Below are positions 1 through 8,825 of a stretch of 64,000 bases of DNA, piece after piece. Location: contig NZ_KQ947985.1 in NCBI RefSeq assembly GCF_001513975.1, forward strand, positions 750,266 through 814,265. The letters are read 5' to 3'. Under the pieces are notes generated by a model. That model was not told the origin of the DNA and did no database searches. It was given only the letters and a program-made list of their open reading frames with translations. The number at the start of each line of letters is the position of its first letter. Within the stretch, counting starts at the first letter, position 1. The DNA comes from Streptomyces curacoi (lineage in GTDB: Bacteria > Actinomycetota > Actinomycetes > Streptomycetales > Streptomycetaceae). A program made the translations under genes and the position numbers.

Positions 1-2929
1 GGCTCGCGGTGCTGTCCGCGCTGGCGGCGGCGAGCATGTTGCCGTCCGGGTTGAAGGCCACCGACCAGATGGGGCCGGTGTGCCCCGTGAGCGGTGCGCC
101 GAGGGAGGTGGCGTGGCGCGGGTCGGAGACGTTCCACAGCCGGATGCTGTCGTCCGCGCTGCCGCTGGCGAGGGTGCGGCCGTCCGGGCTGAAGGCCACG
201 GAGTGCACCAGGTCGGTGTGCCCGGTCAGCGTGGCCAGTGCCTTCGGCCGGCCCGGTGCGGTCACGTTCCACAGCCGGATGGTGTCGTCGTCGCCCCCGG
301 CCGCCAGCGTGCGCCCGTCCGGGCTGAACGCCACCGACCGCACGGCGGCCTTGGCACCGGTCAGCGTGGCGAGCGCCTTCGGCCGCTCGGGATCGGCCAC
401 GTCCCACAGCCGTACGGTCCGGTCCTCGCTGACGGAGGCGAGCGTACGGCCGTCCGGGCTGAAGGCGACCAGGTAGATCGTGCCCTCGTGCCCGGTCAGG
501 GGCGCCCCGAGCGGACGCGGCCGGCTCGGGTGCCGTACGTCCCACAGCCGGACCGTGCCGTCGTCCGCGGCGCTGGCCAGGGTGCGGCCGTCCGGGCTGA
601 AGACCGCGCTGCTCACCCAGCTCGTGTGACCGGACAGGGGCTTGCCCAAGGGCCTGGGCCGCTCGGGGTCGGCCACGTCCCACAGGCGTACGGTCCGGTC
701 GTAGCTGGCGGTGGCCAGGAGCCGTCCGTTCGGGCTGAAGGTGGTGAGGTAGACGGCGCCGGTGTGGCCGAGCAGGGGGGTGGCCAGCGGGGCGTTCACG
801 ATCGAGATCAGCCGGCTGTTGGTGTCCTCGTCGTCCGGGCGCAGCCGGTGCGCCACCAGGTCGAGCTGGGCGGACAGCGACGGGTCGCTGTACTGGAAGC
901 GGTCGGCCTCGGCGAGCACCTGCGCGAACACGGCGTCGTCCCGCTGCTGCCAGGCCACCACCGCCGAACCCACGGCCAGCAACGCCAGCGCGACCAGCGC
1001 CGCCACCGCACCCCGGCTGATCCAGACCGTGCGCCGGCGCAGCCGCACCGAGGCGGCGAGGAACTGCACCGCGCTGCGGGTCAGCGCCGTGTCCCCGACG
1101 GACCGCGCCCAGCTGTGGGCCTGCTCCAGCCGGGAGCCCCGGTACAGCAGCGACGAGTCCCGGCCTGACCCCTCCCAGGCCCGGCCGTCCTCCTCCAGCC
1201 GCTGGCGCAGCAGATGGCCCTGCCGGTCGTCGTCGATCCAGTCCCGCAGCCGGGGCCAGGCATGCAGCAGCGCCTCGTGCGTGATCTCCACGGTCTCCGA
1301 GTCCAGCGTCACCAGCCGGGCCCGCACCAGCGCCTCCAGCGACTCCTCCGTCTTGCCGGGGTCCGTCGACTCCGCCGCCAGCTGCCGCCGCGTCCCGCGC
1401 CGCCGGGTCGCCTGCGTGTCCTCGCCCAGCCGGACCAGCCTGAGCAGCAGCAGTCGCGCGGCCGTACGCGCCGCCGGATCCAGGCCGGACCAGGCCCGCT
1501 CGGCGGTGGCCGCCACGGCGCCCTGAATCCCGCCGGCCGCCCGGTACCCCGCCACCGTCAGCCGCCCCGCCTTGCGCCGCTGCCAGGTGGCGAGCAGCGC
1601 GTGCGACAGCAGCGGCAGCGCCCCCGCGTCATGCGTCCCGCGGGGCCCGTCCGCGCTCACCTCCCGCACGATCAGCTCCGCCAGCCCCGGCTCCAGCTCC
1701 AGCCCCACGGCCTTGGCCGGCCCGGTCACCGCCTCCCGCAGCTCCGAGGTCGTCAACGGCCCGAGCACCATGTGCCGGTGCTGCAGCGCGTCGGCCAGCT
1801 CCGGGTGGGCCAGGCACTGCTCGTAGAAGTCGGCGCGGATACCGAGGACGACGACCGCGGGGGCCGGGGCGCCGGGCTCGGGGGGTGTGCAGGCGGCGTG
1901 GAGGAGCTGGACGAAGGTACGGCGGTCCGCTTCGTCGGGGCAGAGGGTGAAGGTCTCCTCGAACTGGTCGACGATCAGGACGGGAGGGGCGGTGGTGGTG
2001 GGAGGGGCGGTGGTGGACGGAGGGGCGGTGGTGGATGGAGGGGCGCCGGTGAATGGAGGGGCGGGGGCGACGGAGGACGCTTCGCGTTCGGCCCAGGCGC
2101 GGAAGGCGTGGCGTGCGCCGTGCCCGAAGCCTGCGCCGCCCGCCGCTGTCTGCTCGTCCGCCGCCTCTTGAGCCGCCTCTTCCGGAGTCCCTCCCGAGCC
2201 CTCCGGCTCTCCTTCCGGCTCTCCTTCCGACTCTCCTGAGGAAGAGACGAGGTCCGCGAGTTCCGGAATGCTGCGGGTCAGCTCGCCGAGCGGATCGCTG
2301 CCCGGCACGAGCTGTACGACCGCACTCGCGTGGCCGCTTTCGCCCCCCAGGGCGCCGTTGCGCAGGGCGGGCACGAGACCGGCGTTCAACAGGGAGGACT
2401 TCCCGGCCCCCGACGCACCCACGAGCATGACCAGGCCCCCGGTCTTCGCCGCCGCGCGAAGCTGGGCGACGAGGGCGTCGGTACTCCGCTCCCGGCCGAA
2501 GAACCACCGGGCGTCCTGCTGCCGGTACGAGGCCAGCCCCCGATACGGACACACCCCGCCGGACATCGCGGGGGCCTCGACCGGAGCCTGCTCCTCCTCT
2601 TCCCCGGCCGTCGCCCGCTCCCACAGCCGCTGCCAGTGGCCGACGTCGTACAGCCCAGCGGACACCGGGGTGGGCCGCGCGCGCCGTGCCTGGGGGATGA
2701 GGACGTGCAGTACGGCGGACAGGGCGGCGAACTGGGCTGGCACGTTCTTCGCCCGCCGCCAGTCACTGATCCGCTGAGCGGACACGCGTACGGGGCGCCC
2801 GCGCTCATCGACCCGCTGAAGCCGGACGACCGCGTCGGCGACGCTCTTGAGCGGAGGGTTGCCGGCCTCCTTGTAGAGCAGCGCGAGCCGTTCCGCGAAG
2901 GCTGTGCGTGCCCCCGAGTCGGAACTCAA
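1..2929 (-). CDS. nSTAND NTPase with N-terminal HTH-like region and C-terminal WD40 repeats (3' end outside window)
   Basis: The frame stays open from a TTG at 2929 to the left edge, about 976 codons. An in-frame TAA lies just upstream of the TTG, and GGGAG sits about 8 bases before it. The N-terminus (residues about 10-80) resembles a helix-turn-helix region of Streptomyces NTPase/WD40 proteins. A Walker A motif GASGAGKS lies near residue 171, and a Walker B-like VLIVDQFEETF follows near residue 300. A hydrophobic segment near residues 636-656 looks like a single membrane span. From about residue 710 come at least five WD40 blades with repeated SPDGRTLAS and RLWDV motifs, cut by the window edge. 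A role as a signal-responsive STAND switch is inferred from family architecture; the ligand and output are unknown. A proline/threonine minisatellite lies just before Walker B. Confidence 0.88.
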   Translation of the reverse strand, partial: MSSDSGARTAFAERLALLYKEAGNPPLKSVADAVVRLQRVDERGRPVRVSAQRISDWRRAKNVPAQFAALSAVLHVLIPQARRARPTPVSAGLYDVGHWQRLWERATAGEEEEQAPVEAPAMSGGVCPYRGLASYRQQDARWFFGRERSTDALVAQLRAAAKTGGLVMLVGASGAGKSSLLNAGLVPALRNGALGGESGHASAVVQLVPGSDPLGELTRSIPELADLVSSSGESEGEPEGEPEGSGGTPEEAAQEAADEQTAAGGAGFGHGARHAFRAWAEREASSVAPAPPFTGAPPSTTAPPSTTAPPTTTAPPVLIVDQFEETFTLCPDEADRRTFVQLLHAACTPPEPGAPAPAVVVLGIRADFYEQCLAHPELADALQHRHMVLGPLTTSELREAVTGPAKAVGLELEPGLAELIVREVSADGPRGTHDAGALPLLSHALLATWQRRKAGRLTVAGYRAAGGIQGAVAATAERAWSGLDPAARTAARLLLLRLVRLGEDTQATRRRGTRRQLAAESTDPGKTEESLEALVRARLVTLDSETVEITHEALLHAWPRLRDWIDDDRQGHLLRQRLEEDGRAWEGSGRDSSLLYRGSRLEQAHSWARSVGDTALTRSAVQFLAASVRLRRRTVWISRGAVAALVALALLAVGSAVVAWQQRDDAVFAQVLAEADRFQYSDPSLSAQLDLVAHRLRPDDEDTNSRLISIVNAPLATPLLGHTGAVYLTTFSPNGRLLATASYDRTVRLWDVADPERPRPLGKPLSGHTSWVSSAVFSPDGRTLASAADDGTVRLWDVRHPSRPRPLGAPLTGHEGTIYLVAFSPDGRTLASVSEDRTVRLWDVADPERPKALATLTGAKAAVRSVAFSPDGRTLAAGGDDDTIRLWNVTAPGRPKALATLTGHTDLVHSVAFSPDGRTLASGSADDSIRLWNVSDPRHATSLGAPLTGHTGPIWSVAFNPDGNMLAAASADSTAS
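1985..2060 (-). repeat. 18-bp in-frame minisatellite inside the NTPase gene
   Basis: Imperfect 18-bp units encode successive APPSTT-type hexapeptides on the minus strand, immediately before the Walker B strand. All units are multiples of three, so the frame is kept. This looks like an expandable linker in a loop of the NTPase domain. Confidence 0.7.
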
Positions 2930-3129
2930 GCCTCCACTCCCTTACTCCCCCCGCCGCCAGGACGTCCGGACCGGAAAACTCACTTTATATGGCTGACCTG
3001 CGGTAAAGGCGCCGTCCGCAGACCGGAAGCTCCTCGCCGGCGCGCTGCGACTGGCAGGATCACGACGCAAATGCGCAGCCCTCGCGCGTCGCCCAGGCAG
3101 GCCACCAGCCAAGAGCTCGGAGAGACCAC

Positions 3130-3267
3130 TCATGGCGCCGCATGTTCTCGGTCACCGTTCGCAGGATCCAAATCCGCAGGATCAACGTCCGCGGGATCAA
3201 CATCCACTGGTTCTACGTCCGCAGGATCAACATTCGCTGGTTCTACGTCCGCAGGAGCTATGAGCAC
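3130..3267 (-). CDS. possible small pentapeptide-repeat-like ORF
   Basis: This 45-codon minus-strand frame runs from GTG at 3267 to TGA and lies almost wholly on the 15-bp tandem repeat. Read this way, the repeat gives units such as ADVEP, ANVDP, ADVDP and ADLDP, resembling the A(D/N)LXX pattern of pentapeptide-repeat proteins. No clear ribosome binding site is seen. The plus-strand frames are also open through the repeat, so the resemblance may be chance or a remnant of a longer gene. Confidence 0.2.
   Translation of the reverse strand: MLIAPADVEPANVDPADVEPVDVDPADVDPADLDPANGDREHAAP
3160..3256. repeat. 15-bp tandem repeat, six units
   Basis: Six consecutive 15-base units (consensus CGCAGGATCAACGTC with variants such as CACTGGTTCTACGTC) run from 3160, followed by half a unit. 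The period is a multiple of three and the units contain no stop in several frames. Confidence 0.85.
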
Positions 3268-3371
3268 CTAGCGCCGCTCTCGCCCTGGCTCCGGCCTCGG
3301 CCCTCGACTCGCTCGATCCTCACTGACCCGCCGCCCCACCACAACGGCACGTCACGGATCGACCCCGCCCC

Positions 3372-3421
3372 CGCCGTCCGGCACCGGTCCCCACGAGGGG
3401 AGGGACCGGTGCCGGACGGCG
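3372..3421. terminator. perfect 19-bp inverted repeat, hairpin
   Basis: Arms 3372-3390 and 3403-3421 are perfectly complementary around a 12-base loop. This is a typical GC-rich actinobacterial stem-loop without a U tract. No gene clearly ends here, so it may act on an upstream leader transcript. Confidence 0.55.
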
Positions 3422-3424
3422 CGG

Positions 3425-3454
3425 TATTCACCCGTATTCACCCGTATTCACCCG
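3425..3454. repeat. three copies of a 10-bp unit
   Basis: TATTCACCCG is repeated exactly three times in tandem, directly after the hairpin. Confidence 0.85.
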
Positions 3455-3764
3455 GCCCGTCGGCAGGGTTTGTGGAGGTCCACCCGGCAAGCGTTTGTGC
3501 GGGTCCGCCACCAGGAAAGATGACTGTGGGGCCTGCAGTGGGGCGCGAGTTCCGGGCTGTGCGCGGAACCAGCGGTACGCCCTCGCCTCCCAGAAGTGTC
3601 GTACGCCGACGGACTGCCGGACTGCTGTACTGCCGGCCTGCCGCGGCTGTTCTCACCGCCCTTTTCGTGCACGACGCCTGCCCAAGAGGACCACCCATGG
3701 CGCCGGCCGCCCACCGTCTCATCCCGTTCCGGGACGGCGACAGGGTTTCCGGGAAGGAGGAGCC

Positions 3765-4055
3765 ATGCCCCAGTCCGACGATGAACGTCTGGTCGCTCTC
3801 GAAGCACGTATGAGGCGTGATGACCCCCGCTTCGCCCGGGCACTCGGCGCAGGACGCCCCGCCCGGCCCAGGGAGTACCGGCGCAGCGGCGTCTGGTGCA
3901 TGCTGGCGGTCGCCGTGGCCGTGCTGGTCACCGGCATCGTTCTCGCCGACGGACTGCTCATCGCCACGGGCCTGGTCCTCGCCGGTATCGCCGTGGAACT
4001 GTGCGACCCGCATCGCGTGCGGAGGGCTGGGCGCCGCGGACCTCCCTTACCCTGA
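3765..4055 (+). CDS. DUF3040 family membrane protein
   Basis: A 96-residue protein whose ATG follows GGAAGGAGG at ideal spacing. It starts with an acidic/basic helix (DDERLVALEARMRRDDPRFA) followed by two closely spaced hydrophobic stretches at about residues 45-60 and 65-80, the usual layout of actinobacterial DUF3040 proteins. These are common in Streptomyces and of unknown function. It stands alone on the plus strand behind a long repeat-rich region. The assignment rests on the conserved N-terminal motif and length. Confidence 0.8.
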   Translation: MPQSDDERLVALEARMRRDDPRFARALGAGRPARPREYRRSGVWCMLAVAVAVLVTGIVLADGLLIATGLVLAGIAVELCDPHRVRRAGRRGPPLP

Positions 4056-4314
4056 CGCCCCGAGGGCGGCGGCTGAGTGCCTGTCAGGAGAGCGGGCCGA
4101 GCCGCCGGTACGGCCGGTACGGCCCTGTCGCTCGGGCGACGATGGAACGACTGTGCGCCCGCTTCGTATCGATACGTCAATTTCCGTATGATTTTCGGCC
4201 TTTGGGGTGCGCTAGAATTCTTTACCGAGCCCTTACGCTCTACTGAGCGAGGGTTCGCTCAGTCGTTGGGGTGGTGGTCGCTGAATTTCGGGCCGTACGG
4301 GATGGGGGCGTGAC

Positions 4315-4431
4315 ATGGGTCGAGTCATCCGCGTACGCAACAGCATCCCCGCGCGCGTCGAGAACGCCGCCCGCGACGGCGTCCCTGATACCGACAGCGC
4401 CACCGGCTCGAACGGCCGTTCGGCGCGCTGA
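4315..4431 (+). CDS. small hypothetical protein, 38 residues
   Basis: ATG at 4315 is preceded by a G-rich ribosome binding site (GGGATGGGGGCG). It encodes a basic N-terminus (GRVIRVRNSIPARVENAARD) and a short serine/glycine tail. I recognise no family. It could be a genuine small protein or the truncated start of a lost gene. Confidence 0.3.
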   Translation: MGRVIRVRNSIPARVENAARDGVPDTDSATGSNGRSAR

Positions 4432-4546
4432 CGTAGCGCCCCGCCCGAGGGGACAAGAGGCCACGGCACGGTCGGCTGTATGCCGCCGCGCGGTCGGGGT
4501 CTCTGGCCGGCGGGACCTCTCGGCCGGCCGCAGGTCACGCCGCGGT

Positions 4547-4576
4547 CCGGATCTCCGGATCTCCGGATCTCCGGCC
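4547..4576. repeat. 9-bp triple repeat
   Basis: GGATCTCCG occurs three times in tandem between flanking CC and GGCC. Confidence 0.7.
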
Positions 4577-4841
4577 CGCCAGCCGGCCGGCCCGAGCCCG
4601 CTACCCGTACACGGCCTCGCCTCGCTTCTCGCTGAGCGTGCCGTGCGTGCCGCGCCGCTCAGCCCCGCACACGATGCTCAGCGCCCCCGCCCGGGACACG
4701 GCACGAAGCCGACCGGCCCGAGCGATCACCCGTTTCAGCGACAGCACCCAAGGCCGTCCCGTCCGGAGCTCAAGCCCGACCGCCGGCACCCGCCAAGGCA
4801 CAGACGCCGCCACCGAACCGATCCACGGAGGTCAGACGCCC

Positions 4842-6059
4842 GTGCACGACACCACCGCCATGCTCATCGAGCTCGGGGCGATCATCCTCGCCCTCGGGTT
4901 GCTGGGGCGCCTCGCCGGACGGGTGGGCTTCTCACCCATACCCCTGTACCTGCTCGCCGGGCTGGCCTTCGGCCAGGGCGGCATCCTGCCCCTGCAGGCC
5001 AGTGAGGAGTTCGTCGCCACCGGGGCCGAGATCGGCGTCATACTCCTGTTGCTCCTGCTCGGGCTGGAGTACAGCGCCTCCGAGCTCGTCACCACTCTCA
5101 AGACCCAGTACCCCTCCGGCGCGGTCGACTTCGTCCTCAACGCCGCGCCCGGCGCCGCCATGGCCCTGCTGCTCGGCTGGGGCCCGGTGGCCGCCGTCGC
5201 ACTGGCCGGTGTCACCTGGATCTCCTCCTCCGGCGTCATCGCCAAGGTGCTCGGCGACCTGCGCCGGCTCGGCAACCGGGAGACGCCGGTCGTGCTCGGC
5301 GTGCTGGTCCTGGAGGACCTCGCCATGGCCGTCTACCTGCCGATCCTCACCGCCCTGCTGGCCGGGGTGAGCCTGGCCGGCGGCGCGGTCACCCTGGTGA
5401 TCGCGCTGGGCACCGTCGGCGCCGTGCTGTATGTGGCGCTGCGCCACGGCCGCCTGGTCAGCCGTGCGGTCTCCTCGGACAGCGCGGAGATGCTGCTGTT
5501 GGTCGTCTTCGGCCTCACCCTGCTCGTCGCGGGCATCGCCCAGCAGCTCCAGGTGTCGGCGGCGGTCGGCGCGTTCCTGGTCGGCATCGCCCTGTCCGGC
5601 GAGGTCGCCGAGGGCGCCGGAAACCTCCTCACCCCGCTGCGGGACCTGTTCGCCGCGGTGTTCTTCGTCTTCTTCGGCCTGCACACCGACCCCGCGGACA
5701 TCCCGCCCGTACTGGCGCCCGCTCTCGCGCTGGCCGCCGTCACCGTCCTGACGAAGATCGCCACCGGCTACTGGGCGGCCCGTCGGGCCGGGATCTCGGT
5801 CAAGGGCCGCTGGCGCGCGGGCGGAACCCTGGTGGCGCGGGGCGAGTTCTCCATCGTCATCGCCGGACTCGCGGTCGGCGTCGAACCTCGCATCGGCCCC
5901 CTGGCCACCGCCTACGTGCTGATCCTGGTCGTCCTCGGCCCGCTCGCCGCCCGCTGGACCGAGCCCCTGGCCCGCCGCCTCACCCGCCGCCGCGCACACG
6001 AGTCGACGGCCCCGACGGCGGTGACCGAGCCGGCCGAGGCCGCCCATGCGAACAGCTGA
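4842..6059 (+). CDS. Kef-type (CPA2) cation:proton antiporter, copy 1
   Basis: A 405-residue integral membrane protein with about 12 hydrophobic segments, built like the membrane domain of KefB/CPA2 monovalent cation/H+ antiporters. Motifs include FSPIPLYLLAGLAFG near the N-terminus and GNRETPVVLGVLVLEDLAMA mid-protein. The GTG at 4842 was chosen because CGGAGGTC precedes it and it aligns with the start of the copy at 7674; the open frame extends 204 bases further upstream without support. It lacks a C-terminal TrkA-N domain, so gating probably depends on a separate subunit such as the product of 7681-8166. Very similar to the convergent copy 2. Confidence 0.9.
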   Translation: MHDTTAMLIELGAIILALGLLGRLAGRVGFSPIPLYLLAGLAFGQGGILPLQASEEFVATGAEIGVILLLLLLGLEYSASELVTTLKTQYPSGAVDFVLNAAPGAAMALLLGWGPVAAVALAGVTWISSSGVIAKVLGDLRRLGNRETPVVLGVLVLEDLAMAVYLPILTALLAGVSLAGGAVTLVIALGTVGAVLYVALRHGRLVSRAVSSDSAEMLLLVVFGLTLLVAGIAQQLQVSAAVGAFLVGIALSGEVAEGAGNLLTPLRDLFAAVFFVFFGLHTDPADIPPVLAPALALAAVTVLTKIATGYWAARRAGISVKGRWRAGGTLVARGEFSIVIAGLAVGVEPRIGPLATAYVLILVVLGPLAARWTEPLARRLTRRRAHESTAPTAVTEPAEAAHANS

Positions 6060-6414
6060 GCACGGCGGGACCGGTCAGGCGGGCGCGGCATCGGACGTAT
6101 CCGGGCCGCCGGTGGGACGGCGCCGGAACGCGGGGCCGACGGCGACGGCCGTTCGGAAGAGGGGGACTTGACCACCGCAACGCCCCCGAGGTGTTCCTCG
6201 ACGGTGTCGAACAGATCCTGGCCACCGCCACCGCCACCGCCACCGCCACTGCCACGACCCCCACCATCGGCGCCCGCCTGCTCAAGTGGCCCGCCAGACC
6301 CCTGTTCTGCCCGCCAGACAGACGGTCGGAGCGGGGACCAGCGGCACCCGTCCCGCGGCACCCGCCCCGGCACCCGTCCCGCTTCGCCGACGCGCCCCCG
6401 GCCGCCGGCATCGG
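6060..6414. other. gap between the convergent antiporters
   Basis: 355 bases between the stop codons of the two antiporters. It contains a (GCCACC)-type microsatellite at 6221-6255. A stretch around 6170-6215 can be read as NAPEVFLDGVEQIL but has no start. I see no perfect terminator hairpin. It may be a remnant of a gene lost in the duplication. Confidence 0.5.
6221..6255. repeat. GCCACC microsatellite
   Basis: About five and a half copies of GCCACC in tandem, with one C-to-T change near the end. Confidence 0.8.
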
Positions 6415-7674
6415 TCATGACCGCCCGAGCGCGTCGCGATCGTCCAGCGCGTCCTGGGGCTCCGAGCCCCGACTCCCGGCCGGCACCGGGGCCGCGGCCT
6501 GCGCGGTCTTCCGCACGCCGCCGCCCGTGAGACGCATGGCCACGGGCTCGGTCCAGCGGGCGGTGAGTGGGCCGAGGATGACCAGGATCAGCACATACGC
6601 GGTGGCCAGGGGGCCAAGCGACGGCTCGATTCCGGCGGTCACGGCGAGTCCGGCGATGACGATGGAGAACTCGCCGCGGGCGACCAGGGTTCCACCGGCC
6701 CGCCAGCGGCCCTTGGCGGATATGCCTGCTCGCCGGGCGGCCCAGTAGCCGGTGGCGATCTTCGTGCCGGCGGTGACGACCGCCAGGACGAGCGCCGGGA
6801 GGAGCACCGGCGGGATGCTGGCCGGGTCGGTGTGCAGGCCGAAGAAGACGAAGAAGACGGCGGCGAACAGGTCCCGCAGCGGAGCGAGCAGATTGTGCGC
6901 GCCCTCGGCCACCTCGCCGGAGAGCGCGATGCCGACCAGGAAGGCGCCGACGGCGGCGGAGACCTGGAGCTGCTGGGCGAGTCCGGCGACGAGGAGGGTG
7001 AGGCCGAGCACGACCAGCAACAGCTTCTCGGGATCGTCACTGGAGACGAACCGCGAGATGTGGCGGCCGTAACGCACCGCCAGCAGGAGGACCAGCCCGG
7101 CGACGCCGAGCGCGACGGCCAGGGTGACACTGCCCGCCGCCAGACCCGTCCCGGCCAGCAAGGCGGTGATGATCGGCAGGTAGACGGCCATGGAGAGGTC
7201 CTCCAGGACCAGGATGCTCAGAATGACCGGGGTCTCCCGGTTGCCGAGCCGCCCGAGGTCGCCGAGCACCTTCGCGATGACGCCGGAGGAGGAGATCCAG
7301 GTGACCCCGGCGAGTACGACGGCGGCCACCGGACCCCAGCCGAGCAGCAGCGCCATCGCGGCGCCGGGCAGGGCGTTGAGCGCCGCGTCCACCAGTCCGG
7401 CCGGGTACTGGGTCTTGAGGTTGGTGACCAGGTCGCTGGCCGTGTACTCCAGGCCGAGCATGAGCAGCAGCAGGATCACGCCGATCTCGGCGCCGATCGC
7501 CACGAACTCCTCGCTGGTGCCCAGCGGCAGCAGCCCGCCCTCCCCGAAGGCCAGCCCGGCCAGCAGATACAGGGGGATCGGCGAGAACTGGAAACGTCCG
7601 GCGAACCGGCCCAGCAGCCCCAGACCGAGAATGATCGCGCCGAACTCGATCAGGAAGACCGCGGACGAGTGCAC
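6415..7674 (-). CDS. Kef-type (CPA2) cation:proton antiporter, copy 2
   Basis: A 419-residue paralogue of the gene at 4842-6059, sharing long identical blocks (FSPIPLYLLAGLAFG, GVTWISSSGVIAKVLGDL, GALRDLFAAVFFVFFG-type segments). It begins with GTG at 7674, six bases after the stop of the TrkA-C-like gene, so the two are almost certainly co-transcribed and translationally linked. As in copy 1 there is no fused nucleotide-binding domain. K+/H+ or Na+/H+ exchange at the cytoplasmic membrane is the family function; ion specificity cannot be read from sequence. The C-terminal 40 residues are hydrophilic. Confidence 0.92.
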   Translation of the reverse strand: MHSSAVFLIEFGAIILGLGLLGRFAGRFQFSPIPLYLLAGLAFGEGGLLPLGTSEEFVAIGAEIGVILLLLMLGLEYTASDLVTNLKTQYPAGLVDAALNALPGAAMALLLGWGPVAAVVLAGVTWISSSGVIAKVLGDLGRLGNRETPVILSILVLEDLSMAVYLPIITALLAGTGLAAGSVTLAVALGVAGLVLLLAVRYGRHISRFVSSDDPEKLLLVVLGLTLLVAGLAQQLQVSAAVGAFLVGIALSGEVAEGAHNLLAPLRDLFAAVFFVFFGLHTDPASIPPVLLPALVLAVVTAGTKIATGYWAARRAGISAKGRWRAGGTLVARGEFSIVIAGLAVTAGIEPSLGPLATAYVLILVILGPLTARWTEPVAMRLTGGGVRKTAQAAAPVPAGSRGSEPQDALDDRDALGRS

Positions 7675-7680
7675 CGCGTA

Positions 7681-8166
7681 TCACTCCCGCCCGAGTATCG
7701 CGGCAGCCGCCTCGACGCCCTCACGCGTGCCGATCACGATCAGCGTGTCCCCGCCGGCCAGCCGGAAGTCCGGCCCCGGGGAAGGGATCGCCTCGGCCCG
7801 GCGCAGTACGGCCACGATGGACACGCCGGTCTCGGTGCGCATCCGCGTGTCGCCGAGCAGCCGCCCGTTCCAGTGCGAGGTGGCCGACAGCTCGACCCGC
7901 TCCGCCACGAGTCCCAGTTCGGTCGTCGACAGCAGGTTCGGGCTGTGGTGCGCCGGCATCAGCGCGTCGATGAGCGCCTCCGCCTCCCCCGAGCTGAGCC
8001 GCACCGACAGCGCGCAGGCGTCCGGGTCGTCCTCCTGGTAAGCGTTCAGCGTCCGTGACCCGTCCCGGTGGGCCACGACCGACAGACGGCGTTGCTCCCG
8101 CGTGGTCAGGTCGTAGCGAACCCCGATCCCCGGCAATGGCGTACTGCTCACACGTGCGGCGCCCAC
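7681..8166 (-). CDS. antiporter regulatory subunit with TrkA-C (RCK-C) domain
   Basis: A 161-residue cytoplasmic protein. The C-terminal half has the RCK-C pattern ending GDTLIVIGTREGVEAAAAI, a ligand-sensing module that controls K+ channels and antiporters. The N-terminal half (YDLTTREQRRLSVVAHRDG) is typical of regulatory subunits encoded beside actinobacterial CPA2 antiporters. GTG at 8166 follows AGGGGGACC; GTG at 8151 is an alternative. It is the first gene of a two-gene unit with copy 2. Because copy 1 has no such neighbour, the one subunit may serve both antiporters (inference). Confidence 0.82.
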   Translation of the reverse strand: MGAARVSSTPLPGIGVRYDLTTREQRRLSVVAHRDGSRTLNAYQEDDPDACALSVRLSSGEAEALIDALMPAHHSPNLLSTTELGLVAERVELSATSHWNGRLLGDTRMRTETGVSIVAVLRRAEAIPSPGPDFRLAGGDTLIVIGTREGVEAAAAILGRE

Positions 8167-8342
8167 GGTGGTCCCCCTGTCCGACTGTCTGGTTTGGCTG
8201 TTTCTCTGGAAAACCGTCGATGCCACCCTAACGAGACCCCCGAAAACCGGCCGCCAGGCCGCAGGGGCACCACAGAGATCAGTGGGACAATCCCCCATCC
8301 CTGCTCGGGGCCGGCAGGGGAGGACCGGAAGGAAGCACGCGC

Positions 8343-8786
8343 GTGATCGAATGGGTGTCCCTCGGCACCGGAGCCAGGCCCGTCCCGCAGCCCATGGCCA
8401 CACCGCTCGTGTGGGCCGGGGCCTTCGGCGGCGCGCTGGGACTGGTGGCACTCATCAACGCCGTCGCGGGCACGGGCCGCCCCTCACTCGCCCTGACCGC
8501 GCTGTCCCTGCTGGCCGCCCTCCTGGGCCTGTGCGCACGCTTCAGCGCCGCCCCCGGCACGGCCGTACTCTGCTGGCTGTTCCTCAACGGTTTCGCCATC
8601 CCACCCGCAGGCACCCTCACCTGGACCGGCCCCCGCGACACCTTCTGGCTCGCCTGCCTGCTCACCGCCGCCCTCATCGGCACGGCACTGGCCCGCGTCG
8701 TCCACGCTCGCGCCGCTTACCGACGTATGAGCACGGGCCTCACCACCAGCACGACAGAACCAGCCGACGACATCCGGGCCCCCTGA
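8343..8786 (+). CDS. small integral membrane protein, unknown family
   Basis: A 147-residue protein with GTG at 8343 after GGAAGGAAG. It has four hydrophobic segments (about residues 24-44, 50-68, 75-92, 98-118) and a polar C-terminal tail rich in Thr/Ser. The spacing loosely recalls DUF4118/KdpD-type four-helix sensors, but no signature is clear. It diverges from the antiporter regulatory gene, with about 175 bases of shared promoter region. Confidence 0.65.
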   Translation: MIEWVSLGTGARPVPQPMATPLVWAGAFGGALGLVALINAVAGTGRPSLALTALSLLAALLGLCARFSAAPGTAVLCWLFLNGFAIPPAGTLTWTGPRDTFWLACLLTAALIGTALARVVHARAAYRRMSTGLTTSTTEPADDIRAP

Positions 8787-8825
8787 CAACCTGACAACTC
8801 ACGACGACCATGTGACGTGAATTCC

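Larger units (their letters stand above)
2930..3764. other. intergenic region rich in repeats between divergent genes
   Basis: 835 bases between the minus-strand NTPase gene and the plus-strand DUF3040 gene. It holds a six-unit 15-bp tandem repeat, a perfect 19-bp inverted repeat, a three-unit 10-bp repeat and the DUF3040 promoter region. I see no convincing ordinary gene; the longer open frames here are by-products of GC bias and of the repeat. Confidence 0.6.
4056..4841 (+). other. leader region upstream of the first antiporter
   Basis: 786 bases containing a short AT-richer stretch (4165-4260), a small imperfect hairpin near 4242-4263, one doubtful small ORF (4315-4431) and a triple 9-bp repeat at 4547-4576. 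Longer open frames that run into the antiporter lack a start with a ribosome binding site. Confidence 0.5.

Noticed and set aside
80..1168. Long plus-strand open frame across the WD40 region
   Set aside because: It is the antisense of the WD40 repeats; the minus frame carries the SPDGRTLAS/RLWDV motifs and proper codon bias.
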